Assembly (NCBI RefSeq): GCF_001693275.1
Contig: NZ_CP016482.1
Coordinates: 186,001-250,000 of the forward strand
Direction: 5' to 3'
Length of the DNA stretch: 64,000 bases
DNA from: Picosynechococcus sp. PCC 7117
GTDB taxonomy: Bacteria; Cyanobacteriota; Cyanobacteriia; Cyanobacteriales; MRBY01
Shown: piece after piece, positions 51,399-60,517 of the stretch
Numbering within the stretch: the stretch's first letter is position 1
Layout of the letters: each line of letters begins with the position of its first letter
Translations under genes and position numbers: made by a program
The notes under the pieces: generated by a model
What the model saw: only the letters and a program-made list of their open reading frames with translations
Told to the model about the DNA's origin: nothing
The model's database searches: none

Positions 51399-53459
51399 AT
51401 GATTCGCGAGACTTTTCACTTCGCCACGGTTCAATCCCAGTTGCAGCAGCTACCCTTCGGGAAAAAATTACCTACAGCCCTCTATCTCCACATTTCTGCC
51501 CTCAAGTATTTGCCTCCTGAGTTACAAGACTATGAGGCGATCGCCCGCTCTCTGTTCCCTGATAAAACTTTCCCCATTACCCTGATCAAGTTCAATACCA
51601 GCGAACCGAAAGTTTCCTATCTGGACTACCCCGATTTTGATATAGACCCCCATCCAGCCCTCAAACAAAGTATTCAGGTCAACTTGGGAGTAGGTAGCTA
51701 TCAGGTGCGGCAATATGGCGATAATCCGCCAATTTTGCATCGTAAAGAAACCTTTGTCCATCCCACCTATCCTCACTACGCAACCTTTACCCAATTGACC
51801 CAAGCTGAGGAAAAACTAGGTTTACTGGCCGACTCCCACAACATTGGCTATCAGCAGCAGTGGGAGAAGAAACTACAACATTTTCAGGTCACAATCAAAG
51901 ACCATCGACTACTTGAGATTAAGGATTCTGAACAACAATCGCCTAAGATTGATCGCCATAAGGCTGCAATAATTCGGCGGCAGATGTCCCGTCCTGTGCG
52001 ATCGCTCCTTGAAGCCAACCTTCTCACCGAGGGCATGACCTTCTTTGACTATGGCTGTGGCCATGGAGAAGACCTGAAATTTATTGCCGAGAAAGGATTT
52101 CAAGTACAGGGATGGGATCCCTTTTACAAGCCTGATAACGAGAAAAGTCCAGCAGATGTCGTCAATCTCGGCTATGTGATCAATGTGATTGAAAATCCCG
52201 CAGAACGGCGGGAGGCATTGGTTAAAGCCTGGGCATTAACCCAAAGAATCCTAGTAGTTTCCGCCCAGGTGCTGATTGCCGATGGCGGCTATGGTCAGGT
52301 GGCCTATGGCGATGGGGTAATTACCAGTCGCAATACGTTTCAGAAATACTACGACCAAGAAGAGCTGAAACTTTACATTGATCAAGTGTTGGGGGTTGAT
52401 GCGGTTCCGGTGGCATTGGGAATTTACTTTGTCTTCCGGGATGAAGCCCAGGCAGAAACCTTTCGAGCTTCGCGCTTTCGATCACGGGCAACAACCCCTA
52501 GGATTCGTCTTTCAGTTAAACGGTTCGAGGATTATCAATCACTCCTACAGCCCCTGATGACCTTCATCACCGAACGGGGGCGCTTACCCAAAAAAGGAGA
52601 ACTGCCAGAAGAAACAGCTATCTGTGCAGAGTTTAGAACCCTAATCCGTGCCTTTAAGGTGATTGAACAGGCGACGGATGCAGAAGAATGGCAGCGAATT
52701 GCCGAACAGCGCAAGTCTGATATTCAGATTTATCTAGCTCTCTCGAAATTTGCCAAGCGGCCAAAGTTTAGTCATTTAGACCCCACTCTACAGACCGATA
52801 TCAAGGTTTTGTTTGGGACGTATAAGCAAGCCTGTCTACTTTCAGACATGATGCTGTTCAGTTTGGGAGATTTGCAAAACCTAGCGGATATTGCCCAGGA
52901 AAGTAAAATCGGTATTTGCTCGAATAAGGCATTGTTGGTGCATATCAGTGCCCTCGAACAGCTTGACCCGTTACTGAGGCTCTATGAAGGCTGTGCCAGT
53001 CGAACAGTGGGACGGTTAGAAAATGTGAGTTTGGTGCGATTTTATCTCCATGAGCCGAAGATTGCTTATATTTCTTGTGCTGATTTTGATGATGATCTTC
53101 ATCCGCGTTGGCAGATAGCAATGCAGATTGGGTTACAGGATCTGAAGGTGCGGTACAAAGAATATGACCCAGATTTTGCTCCGGTGGTGCAACGCAAGGA
53201 TCGCCTAGTGGGTCAGGATTATCCCCGCTACGAAAAGTTTGCCAAGCTCTCCCAACAGGAGGAGGATTGGGGCTTACTGGAAAATTGGTCAGAGATTCAG
53301 CTTTGGTCAGGTTGGCAGAAGGTATTACGGGAAACGGGTGTTGAGTTTAAGGGTTCTCGGTTGCAATGGCGGCAGGATGCTGATTCCTATCAACAGAAAA
53401 TTGTGAAGTCGCGGATTCGCTCTCGACAGCGGCAACGACAGAAGGAAAAGGATAATTGA
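51399..53459 (+). CDS. DNA phosphorothioation-associated putative methyltransferase
   Basis: 686 residues from ATG 51399. The pattern GKKLPTALYLHISALKYLP, KVSYLDYPDFDIDPHPAL and ILHRKETFVHPTYPHY, then a Rossmann methyltransferase (FFDYGCGHGEDLKFIAEKGF), matches the Dnd-associated methyltransferase family found beside dnd genes. The N-terminal domain recurs after the methyltransferase at about 510-660 (NKALLVHISALEQLDPLLRL, KIAYISCADFDDDLHPRW, VVQRKDRLVGQDYPRY), so the domain is duplicated around the enzyme core. It is separated from the other dnd remnants by later insertions. Its exact reaction is unknown. Confidence 0.85.
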   Translation: MIRETFHFATVQSQLQQLPFGKKLPTALYLHISALKYLPPELQDYEAIARSLFPDKTFPITLIKFNTSEPKVSYLDYPDFDIDPHPALKQSIQVNLGVGSYQVRQYGDNPPILHRKETFVHPTYPHYATFTQLTQAEEKLGLLADSHNIGYQQQWEKKLQHFQVTIKDHRLLEIKDSEQQSPKIDRHKAAIIRRQMSRPVRSLLEANLLTEGMTFFDYGCGHGEDLKFIAEKGFQVQGWDPFYKPDNEKSPADVVNLGYVINVIENPAERREALVKAWALTQRILVVSAQVLIADGGYGQVAYGDGVITSRNTFQKYYDQEELKLYIDQVLGVDAVPVALGIYFVFRDEAQAETFRASRFRSRATTPRIRLSVKRFEDYQSLLQPLMTFITERGRLPKKGELPEETAICAEFRTLIRAFKVIEQATDAEEWQRIAEQRKSDIQIYLALSKFAKRPKFSHLDPTLQTDIKVLFGTYKQACLLSDMMLFSLGDLQNLADIAQESKIGICSNKALLVHISALEQLDPLLRLYEGCASRTVGRLENVSLVRFYLHEPKIAYISCADFDDDLHPRWQIAMQIGLQDLKVRYKEYDPDFAPVVQRKDRLVGQDYPRYEKFAKLSQQEEDWGLLENWSEIQLWSGWQKVLRETGVEFKGSRLQWRQDADSYQQKIVKSRIRSRQRQRQKEKDN

Positions 53460-53525
53460 TTAGGCGATCGCCAACACCGAAAATTCCTCGAAAAAATCGA
53501 TAAATACTTAACTCTATAATTACCA

Positions 53526-53554
53526 TTGCCAAAAACTTCGCAAAACGCTAAGAT
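53526..53554 (+). promoter_or_regulatory. Candidate promoter of the HigBA module
   Basis: TTGCCA, 17 bases, TAAGAT. An AGGA box at 53581-53584 follows. Confidence 0.5.
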
Positions 53555-53590
53555 TTAGACGTGGCAATAAACCACAACCAAGGAAAGCAG

Positions 53591-53725
53591 ATGATGGCTG
53601 TCAACCCCACCTTGGATAATGTTGCCTATGCACATCATCTCGAAAACTGCCCTGAAGCAATTCTGGGAAAAGCATCCAAATGCCAAAGCGAGCTTAACGG
53701 CTTGGTACAAAATTGCCAGCCATAG
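53591..53725 (+). CDS. Short ORF overlapping the start of higB
   Basis: 44 codons from ATG 53591, which has the best Shine-Dalgarno (AGGAA) in the area. It runs out of frame across the start of higB and stops at 53725. It may be a leader peptide that tunes higB translation or a chance frame. Confidence 0.25.
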   Translation: MMAVNPTLDNVAYAHHLENCPEAILGKASKCQSELNGLVQNCQP

Positions 53726-53948
53726 CAAGTGGAAACATTTAGATGATGTTCGTCAAACCTTTCCCCATGCAGATCTAGTTGGGCAACTAACTGTATTTAA
53801 CATTGGTGGAAATAATTATAGGCTCATCACCAAAATTGTCTTTCCTACAAACGAGAGTAATATTGGCCGAGTTTATATTAGAGCTGTGTTAACCCATGCA
53901 GACTATAGCAAAGGTAATTGGAAAAAGGATTCATGGTTTAAATCATAA
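53628..53948 (+). CDS. higB: HigB-family mRNA interferase toxin
   Basis: 106 residues from ATG 53628 (TTG 53619 is an alternative). HIISKTALKQFWEKHPNAKA, WKHLDDVRQTFPHAD and NNYRLITKIVF, then RVYIRAVLTHADYSKG, are the HigB/RelE-fold signatures of ribosome-dependent mRNA nucleases. The HigA partner is next but 140 bases away. Confidence 0.88.
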   Translation: MHIISKTALKQFWEKHPNAKASLTAWYKIASHSKWKHLDDVRQTFPHADLVGQLTVFNIGGNNYRLITKIVFPTNESNIGRVYIRAVLTHADYSKGNWKKDSWFKS

Positions 53949-54088
53949 ATCTAATTTCCTAAAAGATTAAGGAATAGCTAATTTAGACAAAATCTTAAAA
54001 TCATCTTGCTTTCCTTTTAAGGCACTTAGTTCTTCGTATTAATCTTTGTCAAAAACAAAATTACCTTATTTAGTATAAAATCATTTCT

Positions 54089-54508
54089 ATGACCCATACA
54101 TACTTAGAATTAATTCAGTCTTTTCCTCCCCGCCCCATTCACTCTGCAACAGACTTTGAGGCAACTCAAGCAGTTGTCAACAATCTGCTGGATAAAGAGC
54201 TATTAACTGCTGACGAAGCAGACTATTTAGAAGTTCTAGGTACTTTGATCTACGACTACGAACAGCAACAAGAAGATCTTATTCCTGACATTTATGGTGT
54301 AGAGCTTCTGCGTGTTTTAATGGAAGAACGTGAATTGAAGCAAAAAGATCTCGTGTCAATTTTTAAAACGGAATCGATTGTTTCTGCGGTATTAAACGGC
54401 AAGCGACAGCTAACAACTCGCCATATTCAAGAATTGGCGGCATTTTTCCATGTTTCTCCGGCTACGTTTTTCCCGGCGAACTTTTCTGAAAATTTTCTTG
54501 CGGCCTAA
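54089..54508 (+). CDS. higA: HigA antitoxin
   Basis: 139 residues. An N-terminal acidic helical half (ATQAVVNNLLDKELLTADEA) and a C-terminal XRE-type helix-turn-helix (LLRVLMEERELKQKDLVSIF, IVSAVLNGKRQLTTRHIQEL). This is the standard HigA of the longer subgroup. It has its own upstream region, so antitoxin may be made independently. Confidence 0.88.
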   Translation: MTHTYLELIQSFPPRPIHSATDFEATQAVVNNLLDKELLTADEADYLEVLGTLIYDYEQQQEDLIPDIYGVELLRVLMEERELKQKDLVSIFKTESIVSAVLNGKRQLTTRHIQELAAFFHVSPATFFPANFSENFLAA

Positions 54509-54627
54509 ATTAAACGAATATCTAGAAATATAAAGTCAAGCCCTGAATATCTTTATTCTGAAAAACTAACCCTAGAGAAATTAGAAAAACATGGTGTGGC
54601 TGTCGCTATTTACAATGGTAAAGATAA

Positions 54628-54903
54628 TCACCAATCTCGGAAATTTTGCAGGTGTGTGAGGCTGTCGGCTGTGGCGATCGCCTTGTTCCTCATAGTCCTA
54701 CTTGAGTGATCGCCGCTGTTGGGATTATCGGTGATGTAGGAGTGAACGTTGTAAAAGTGACAGTAGTAATAAGCCTCTTCTTCTTTCAGCCACGTAAACC
54801 CCACGCCGCAATAGTCCCGATGGCTCTGGGCAATGTACCAGTATCGCTCTACATATGCCGCCACCCTCTCCGCCAGTTCATAGCCAAATTTTTTATTATC
54901 CAT
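54628..54903 (-). CDS. Hypothetical protein
   Basis: 91 residues on the opposite strand between higA and the HNH gene. Composition is protein-like and aromatic-rich (RVAAYVERYWYIAQSHRDYC, EEEAYYYCHFYNVHSYI). No ribosome binding site at proper spacing and no family recognised. Confidence 0.5.
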   Translation of the reverse strand: MDNKKFGYELAERVAAYVERYWYIAQSHRDYCGVGFTWLKEEEAYYYCHFYNVHSYITDNPNSGDHSSRTMRNKAIATADSLTHLQNFRDW

Positions 54904-54947
54904 CCTTGCAACTGGGTAAAATGGTCTTAGTGTGAAGCGTGCGAGAT

Positions 54948-55844
54948 ATGATTAAAGATGTAGCCTACTACCAGCAAAAGTTTAAGAAGCTACGGGTTGA
55001 TCGTTCGCGGGGGACTGCTCCCCATCAGCCGATCATGTTGTTATCGGTGATGGAGCAAATTGAACAGAAACACATCACAGTTAATCGCATCTATCCTAAC
55101 GCCAGTTTAATCGCAACGTTCTCGAAATATTGGAGTTATCTGGCTGGGGAAAATCACCGCAATAGTATGCATTTGCCATTTTTCTATCTGAAAAGTAGTA
55201 AGTTTTGGCACCTAAAAGTTAAGGCGGGTTTGGAAACGGCGATCAAGGGTTTCAGACCAAAAAGTGTGAATACTCTCACGGCTCTGATTGATTATGCTTA
55301 TCTCGATCCAGAGTTGTTTGACTTGCTGCAAAATGTCGGCGATCGCTCAGTTTTAATTCTGACATTATTAGAAAAATGGTTTCCCGATAAACAAGATCAG
55401 ATTAGAAAATTATTTCAGATTGATGCTTTTAAAGATTTTCAAGATCGATTAAGGGAATCGGGCGGCAAAGTTTACGATGTCAGTGACGATGAAGTAAAAG
55501 ACGACAACCTTGTGATTGTACGGGATACAGCATTTAGGCGAAATGTGGTCGCAAACTACAATTATCAATGCTGTTTTTGTGGAATGCGCGTTTTAGACTT
55601 GAAAGGTCAAAACATTGTAGATGGTTCACACATTAAACCTTTCTCAGAATTTAGAGATGATCGCTTTGATAATGGTTTATCTCTTTGCAAAAATCATCAC
55701 TGGGCTTTTGATCGTGGCTGGTTTAGCATTGATGAAAAATATCGAATTATCGTTAGCAAAGATCTAGACGAAATTACACCATATAATCGAGCAATAAAAG
55801 ATTTTGGTGGTACTAAAAGGGTAATGACGGTTTTGTTAAGGTAG
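54948..55844 (+). CDS. Sulfur-binding-domain HNH endonuclease, 3' end replaced by IS1 sequence
   Basis: From ATG 54948 (GTG 54939 possible). The N-terminal domain (RSRGTAPHQPIMLLSVMEQI, IYPNASLIATFSKYW, LPFFYLKSSKFWHL) resembles the SBD that reads phosphorothioated DNA in ScoMcrA-type enzymes. The C terminus is an HNH nuclease (CCFCG, DGSHIKPFSEF, NGLSLCKNHHWAFDRGW). An IS1-family element at 55806 cuts it: the last residues (GGTKRVMTVLLR) come from the IS end. The original tail lies at 56594-56686. The HNH catalytic core is complete, so activity may survive. Confidence 0.85.
   Translation: MIKDVAYYQQKFKKLRVDRSRGTAPHQPIMLLSVMEQIEQKHITVNRIYPNASLIATFSKYWSYLAGENHRNSMHLPFFYLKSSKFWHLKVKAGLETAIKGFRPKSVNTLTALIDYAYLDPELFDLLQNVGDRSVLILTLLEKWFPDKQDQIRKLFQIDAFKDFQDRLRESGGKVYDVSDDEVKDDNLVIVRDTAFRRNVVANYNYQCCFCGMRVLDLKGQNIVDGSHIKPFSEFRDDRFDNGLSLCKNHHWAFDRGWFSIDEKYRIIVSKDLDEITPYNRAIKDFGGTKRVMTVLLR
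55798..55805. repeat. Target site duplication, left copy
   Basis: AAGATTTT immediately before the left IS end; repeated at 56586-56593. Confidence 0.9.
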
Positions 55845-55868
55845 AACGGAAGTCATTGACTCCGACCC

Positions 55869-56168
55869 ATGCCTCAATGTCCCAGCTGTCAATCCCAACA
55901 TACAGTCAAAAATGGGCACATCCACAACGGTAAACAGCGCTTTCTCTGCAAGCAATGCGGTCGTCAATTCGTGGAACATCCCACCAATAAACTCATTGAT
56001 GCTGAAACCCGCGCTCTGATTGACCGTCTGCTTTTCGAACGTATTTCGATGGCCGGCATCGCCAGAGCTGTTCAAGTTTCTGAACAATGGCTGCAAAATT
56101 ACGTCAATATGAAAGCAGCACAAGTACCAAGAAGGGCCAAGGTTGTCCCCAAAAAAAGGGGTCTTTAA
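55869..56168 (+). CDS. insA: IS1 InsA (N-terminal ORF)
   Basis: 99 residues with a zinc finger (CPSCQSQHTVKNG, FLCKQCGRQF) and a helix-turn-helix (SMAGIARAVQVSEQWLQNYV). InsA binds the IS ends and represses transposition. The stop lies directly after the slippery A7 run at 56151-56157. Confidence 0.93.
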   Translation: MPQCPSCQSQHTVKNGHIHNGKQRFLCKQCGRQFVEHPTNKLIDAETRALIDRLLFERISMAGIARAVQVSEQWLQNYVNMKAAQVPRRAKVVPKKRGL

Positions 56169-56578
56169 AGGTGCAGTGTGACGAACTCTGGTCTTTTGTT
56201 GACCACAAAGGCAATAAACAGTGGGTCTGGCTGGCCCTTGACGTTCAAACCCGGGAAATTATTGGTCTGCACGTTGGTTGCCGTGGTCGAGAGAGTGCAA
56301 AAGCACTGTGGGCGTCATTGCCTGGGGTATATCGGCAATGTGGAGTCTTCTACACGGATGAGTGGGAAGCCTACCGTGGCGTATTCCCTTCAAAGCGTCA
56401 TCGGGTGGTTAGCAAACAGAGTGGTAAAACCAGTTATATTGAGCGCTTTAATTGTACTGTGAGGCAAAGGATGTCACGGTTTGTGAGACGCAGTCTAGCC
56501 TTCTCCAAGTGTGTATTTAATCACATTGGACTATTGTGGAATTTCATCCATCACTACAATTCCTCATTACCCCTTTAG
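56151..56578 (+). CDS. insB: IS1 InsB (transposase C-terminal part, by -1 frameshift)
   Basis: Read by a -1 slip at A7 (56151-56157), giving an InsAB' fusion from 55869. The DDE part is intact: VQCDELWSFVDHKGNKQWVW, YTDEWEAYRGVFPS and KTSYIERFNCTVRQRMSRFV. Transposase is thus presumably functional. Confidence 0.93.
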
Positions 56579-56585
56579 TACTACC

Positions 56586-56593
56586 AAGATTTT
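56586..56593. repeat. Target site duplication, right copy
   Basis: AAGATTTT immediately after the right IS end. Confidence 0.9.
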
Positions 56594-56686
56594 AAAGGCG
56601 AAAAAATTTCTCTACCTAATCAGAGTATTTATAATCCTAGGATTGATTCCCTAGAGTGGCATCTCAACAACATATTTGGCAGATAA
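56594..56686 (+). pseudogene. Severed C-terminal end of the SBD-HNH endonuclease
   Basis: Removing the IS and one AAGATTTT copy continues the HNH frame: KDF, then KGEKISLPNQSIYNPR and IDSLEWHLNNIFGR, stop at 56684-56686. This is the original gene end, four bases before the next gene's ATG. Confidence 0.9.
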
Positions 56687-56690
56687 TAAA

Positions 56691-57716
56691 ATGATAAAAT
56701 ACCGATTTGCAAAAGGAAGCGACAATCAAATTATTGACATTAATGACCTAAGTCGAGAAACAAAAAATACTAGTAAATCTTTTTATTGCTTAGGCTGTAA
56801 TAACGAGATCATTCCTGTTTTAGGAGAAAAGCGAGTCAAACATTTTCGTCATAAGCATGTCGAACAAAATTGTAGTCAAGAAACTTATTTACATCACCTT
56901 TTAAAGTATTTATTCTATGATGTTTATAGTAAGTTTCTTGAAAGTCAAGAACCTTTTTTGATTGAGATAGACGTTTCAAATCAGTGTACTCATTATCAAG
57001 AAGAGTTTTGTCAAGCATGCCCTTGGGGCACTTCACGTAAAACATTTGATATAACAAAATACTTTAAATCGATTGCGTTAGAAACAAAGCTTGACAATTT
57101 CATACCGGATATTTTATTAAAGTCATCCAATAATGATTACATTTTTGTGGAAATAGCTGTCACACATAAATGCGATGAAAAGAAAATTGACTCTGGATAT
57201 AGAATTATTGAAATAAATATTGAAACGGAAGAAGAGTCTGGTCAAATCCTACAGAAGTACATACGAGAATCCGAAAAAAATCTCTTCTATAATTTTAAGC
57301 GAGATAATTTTGGAGACTTTTGCAAGGGAGATTGTATACAAAAACCAGAATCCACTTCTAGTATTGCAAAATATCAAATATTTGTCGTTTATCAAAATGG
57401 CTCTGCAATTTTGTGGTCAAGAAACTTTGATGAGTTTCAAGGTTTAAAAAAATCAAAAACTATTGCATACACAAAACTAGTACCTTTTGATTTTACAAAA
57501 GAGGACAAGCGAGAATATATCAAGGAAGTCTATTTTAAAGAGCTTGATTCTGCTGTTAAAATGGATATTACTATTAAGAGTTGTTTTTTATGTACTTACA
57601 ACATTACCGATCATTCAAAATCCGATGAAACGATTTTTTGTGGAGTGATTAACAGTCGAATAGAAGATAAGGTTGCTTTACAGTGCCCACATTTTAGCCC
57701 TAAAACATTATCTTAA
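56691..57716 (+). CDS. CoiA-like nuclease
   Basis: 341 residues from ATG 56691. The N terminus (SFYCLGCNNEIIPVLGEKRV, KHFRHK) is the CoiA zinc-finger-like part. The middle carries a PD-(D/E)xK-type nuclease core (DNFIPDILL ... IFVEIAVTHKC). The C terminus has Cys pairs (CFLCTYN, CGVINSR, QCPHF). It was once directly after the HNH gene and its end overlaps the convergent helicase by four bases. A nuclease role alongside the helicase in defence is inferred. Confidence 0.65.
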   Translation: MIKYRFAKGSDNQIIDINDLSRETKNTSKSFYCLGCNNEIIPVLGEKRVKHFRHKHVEQNCSQETYLHHLLKYLFYDVYSKFLESQEPFLIEIDVSNQCTHYQEEFCQACPWGTSRKTFDITKYFKSIALETKLDNFIPDILLKSSNNDYIFVEIAVTHKCDEKKIDSGYRIIEINIETEEESGQILQKYIRESEKNLFYNFKRDNFGDFCKGDCIQKPESTSSIAKYQIFVVYQNGSAILWSRNFDEFQGLKKSKTIAYTKLVPFDFTKEDKREYIKEVYFKELDSAVKMDITIKSCFLCTYNITDHSKSDETIFCGVINSRIEDKVALQCPHFSPKTLS

Positions 57717-59246
57717 TGCAGGCTTTCCAATAAGTTTTTTGGCGTATTTACTAAAAACAAGACTTTTTTTGCCCTCGTAAGAGCAACATATGTAAGATTT
57801 AATTCTTGCTCTTTTTCCCAGTCTCTCATATTTTCCCACGAAAAAGGCATTTGATCACTTAATAGTAAGAAAACACGATTGCTCTCTATCCCTTTTGCCT
57901 TATGAATCGTAGAAAGAGTTACTTCACCTCTACCCTGCTTAAATAAGCTAAGTATATTATCTTGTAATTCTTTTACGGATCTAGCTTCTGGAAATCCTTC
58001 ATAGCATAGATTAATTCCTCTGCAATAATCTTTAATTTTTTCGATTTGATTGTTCGAATTAGAAACATGCTTTATCTGCTCTATTTTGTTCTTCAAATAA
58101 AGTCTAACAAAATCTTGTATTTTTATTTATAGCTTCTATTTCAAATAAAATTTCAATCATTGCATCGGCAACATTTTGTCTTGTAATTGATGCAGGAATT
58201 TTTCTTGAAATCAAATCTAATGCTGTTCTAATGAGAGGATAATTAAGTCTACATAAAACTAGATCAGTTGTTTGAATTTTACTCAGCATTTCGTCCTCAT
58301 CTATCTTTTTGACAAATCCATATATTACATCAGGTGCGGCTTCAATATGTGGAACAATATCTTTTGACAGTTTAATATGAGATTTAGGACATCGATAACA
58401 AATACTTAAAGGGAATCGCTGAGCACCTGTAACTTTTTGAATATTTTTGATGCTCTGAGAATCTGCACCTGAAAAGCCATATATGGCTTGTTTTTCATCA
58501 CCTACAAATATGATTCTGCCATTCTTAGAGCAAGACTTTAAAATCAAATCAAGAGATGCTTTATTTAAATCTTGAGCTTCATCTACAAAAATCCATTCAT
58601 ATTGTTGTGGTTTCAGACTCCAGTAATAAGGAAGCCAAACCATGTCAGTATAATCGATAACTCTTTCAATCCTAGCTATTTCTTCACCTCTGTCGATGAT
58701 TTCTCGTACATATGGCAAGAAGATATCGAGATATTCTGTCTCAAGAGAAAAGTGTTCTATTAAATCTTGAATTTCCTGAGTATTATCAGGATTAGTCAAA
58801 GTCATTCGAATATATTTGATAAATTCTTCTAGCTCCGTAAACATCTTGTTCTTTTTGATATTCTGCTCATTTTTAGAGAATTGAGCTAGATATGCTTGTA
58901 AATCACCTTCTATCGCATAGTAAAAATCTCTTTTAACCAATGCGGAATATTTGTATTGCTCGACGGGCTGAATTCTCCCCTTTAAATATCTGCTTATACA
59001 TCCAAAACCGATGGAATGAACAGTTTTTATATCTGAATTGTGATGCGATATTTTGTGTGAAATTTCTTGTTGTATATGCTTGTTAAAAGCACAAAATAAA
59101 ATCCTTTTGTTGTAAATTAATTGAGATGCTTTAATTAATGTTGTGGTTTTTCCACTGCCAGCCACTGCTTCGATTAAGGCGTGTCCATTTCCGTTTTGTA
59201 CCCAATTAAAAATAGCCCGTTGATACTGACTAGGAGCAAAATTCAT
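57713..59246 (-). pseudogene. UvrD-like superfamily 1 helicase, frameshifted
   Basis: All helicase motifs are present but in two frames. Start ATG 59246: AVAGSGKTTTLI (I), IFVDEAQDLN (II), GDEKQAIYGFSGA (III), ICYRCPKSHIKL (IV). The frame stops at 58104. From about 58120, in the other frame, IQDFVRLYLKNKIEQIKH leads to TLSTIHKAKGIESN (V) and LTYVALTRAKKVLF (VI), stop 57713. One extra T in the T5 run 58120-58124 explains the break. A homopolymer sequencing error is possible. Confidence 0.88.
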
Positions 59247-59349
59247 TATCTGTTTCAGTGATTTAGATCAATGTTGAATGATCGTATCAAGAAATTTAGA
59301 GTTGGTGTAGTAGCTTTGCCTTTCTCCCAATGCCAGCCTACCCAACTCA

Positions 59350-60357
59350 TTGATCTATAGCCCCATCGAAGACTGGACAAACGACGAAGTATGGATTTAC
59401 CTCAACCAATTTCCAAACCCTTGGGGACACGACAACAAAGAACTTTTTACCCTGTACCAAGGCGCAACCGCCGATAACGAATGCCCCCTCTTCATCGATA
59501 CCAGCACCCCCAGTTGTGGCGACTCCCGCTTTGGCTGTTGGGTTTGCACCATGGTCGATCAAGACAAATCTATGACCGCCATGATCCTCAACGACGACGA
59601 CAAAGCATGGATGGAACCCCTCCTCGATATCCGTAACGAACTCGACCTAAAAGACGATGGCGATCGCCGCGATTTTCGTCGGATCTGGGGAGGCGTACAA
59701 ATCTTCGAGCGCAGACAAGAGGACGGTACAACCAAACCCGCCCCGATCCCCGGTCCCTACACCAAACAATGGCGGGAACATTGGCTTAGACGAGTCCTCA
59801 GTACCCAGACCGAACTGCGCCGCACCGCCCCCGAACCCATGCGCGACATCACCCTGATCGACCTCGAAGAACTCCACGCCATCCGGCAAATTTGGCTCGA
59901 AGAAAAACACGAATTCGACGATAGCCTCCCCCGCATCTACCAAGAAACCACGGGCGAATCCTTCCCCCTCGCCGCTAGCGAAAGTAGCCTACTCGGTTCC
60001 GAAGAATGGGACGTACTCACCGAGATTTGCCAAGACGACCCCATGCACCTCGAACTCATGGCAAGCCTCCTCGACACCGAACGGCAATACCGCACCATGA
60101 GCAAACGCATTGGGATATTTGATGCCCTCGAAAAATGTTTCGATAGCAGTTCCCGCACCGAAGAGGAGGCGCGCTGCGAAGCAGATCCCTGCGAGATCGC
60201 CCAGGCCCAACGGCGCTACCAAGCCAAACGCGCCCTCAATGACCCCGAAGAATTTAAACGAATTTTGCAGGAAGACGACCCAGCTCAACTCGACCTTACC
60301 CAGGTCAAACCCCAAACCAGCAGTTGGGCTGCCGCTAAGTTTGGAAAACACATATAA
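59350..60357 (+). pseudogene. dndC: 5'-truncated dndC (phosphorothioation sulfur transfer)
   Basis: 335 residues remaining, from YSPIEDWTNDEVWIYLNQFP to the end. DndC is normally about 500 residues and its N-terminal PAPS-reductase-like P-loop domain is missing: upstream in-frame codons (NASLPNSL) do not resemble DndC and hit a stop at 59311. The Cys set CGDSRFGCWVCT that holds an iron-sulfur cluster is kept. Without the ATP-binding part it should not function. Confidence 0.85.
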
Positions 60358-60416
60358 AAATTTCCTATCTTGGAAGAGCTAGGACTCGGCTCGAACCCTT
60401 CCCTGTCGTTCATCGC

Positions 60417-60438
60417 ATTTTCCTAATATAAGGAAAAT
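60417..60438. promoter_or_regulatory. Inverted repeat before the DUF2442 gene
   Basis: ATTTTCCT, AATATA, AGGAAAAT: perfect eight-base arms, 80 bases before ATG 60518. A candidate operator or weak terminator after dndC. Confidence 0.5.
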
Positions 60439-60517
60439 AGCAAAAAGCTGATTATGTAGTGCTACTGAAGGCGATCGCCTACAATAAAAAACCTAAGCAG
60501 TTCGGTTTTTAACACTA

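Larger units (their letters stand above)
55806..56585 (+). mobile_element. IS1-family insertion sequence
   Basis: 780 bases. Left end GGTGGTACTAAAAGGGTAAT and right end, read inward, GGTAGTACTAAAGGGGTAAT differ at two of the first 20 positions. Flanked by the 8-base duplication AAGATTTT. Contains insA and insB in -1 frameshift arrangement with no lesions. The size and the two-ORF structure match IS1. Confidence 0.95.

Noticed and set aside
54531-54650. Short protein-like stretch (SEKLTLEKLEKHGVAVAIYN) after higA
   Set aside because: No start, no family, overlapped by a minus-strand ORF; may be a gene fragment but cannot be supported.
59989-60351. 120-codon minus-strand ORF in dndC
   Set aside because: Gly/Phe-rich antisense shadow; dndC frame is strongly supported.
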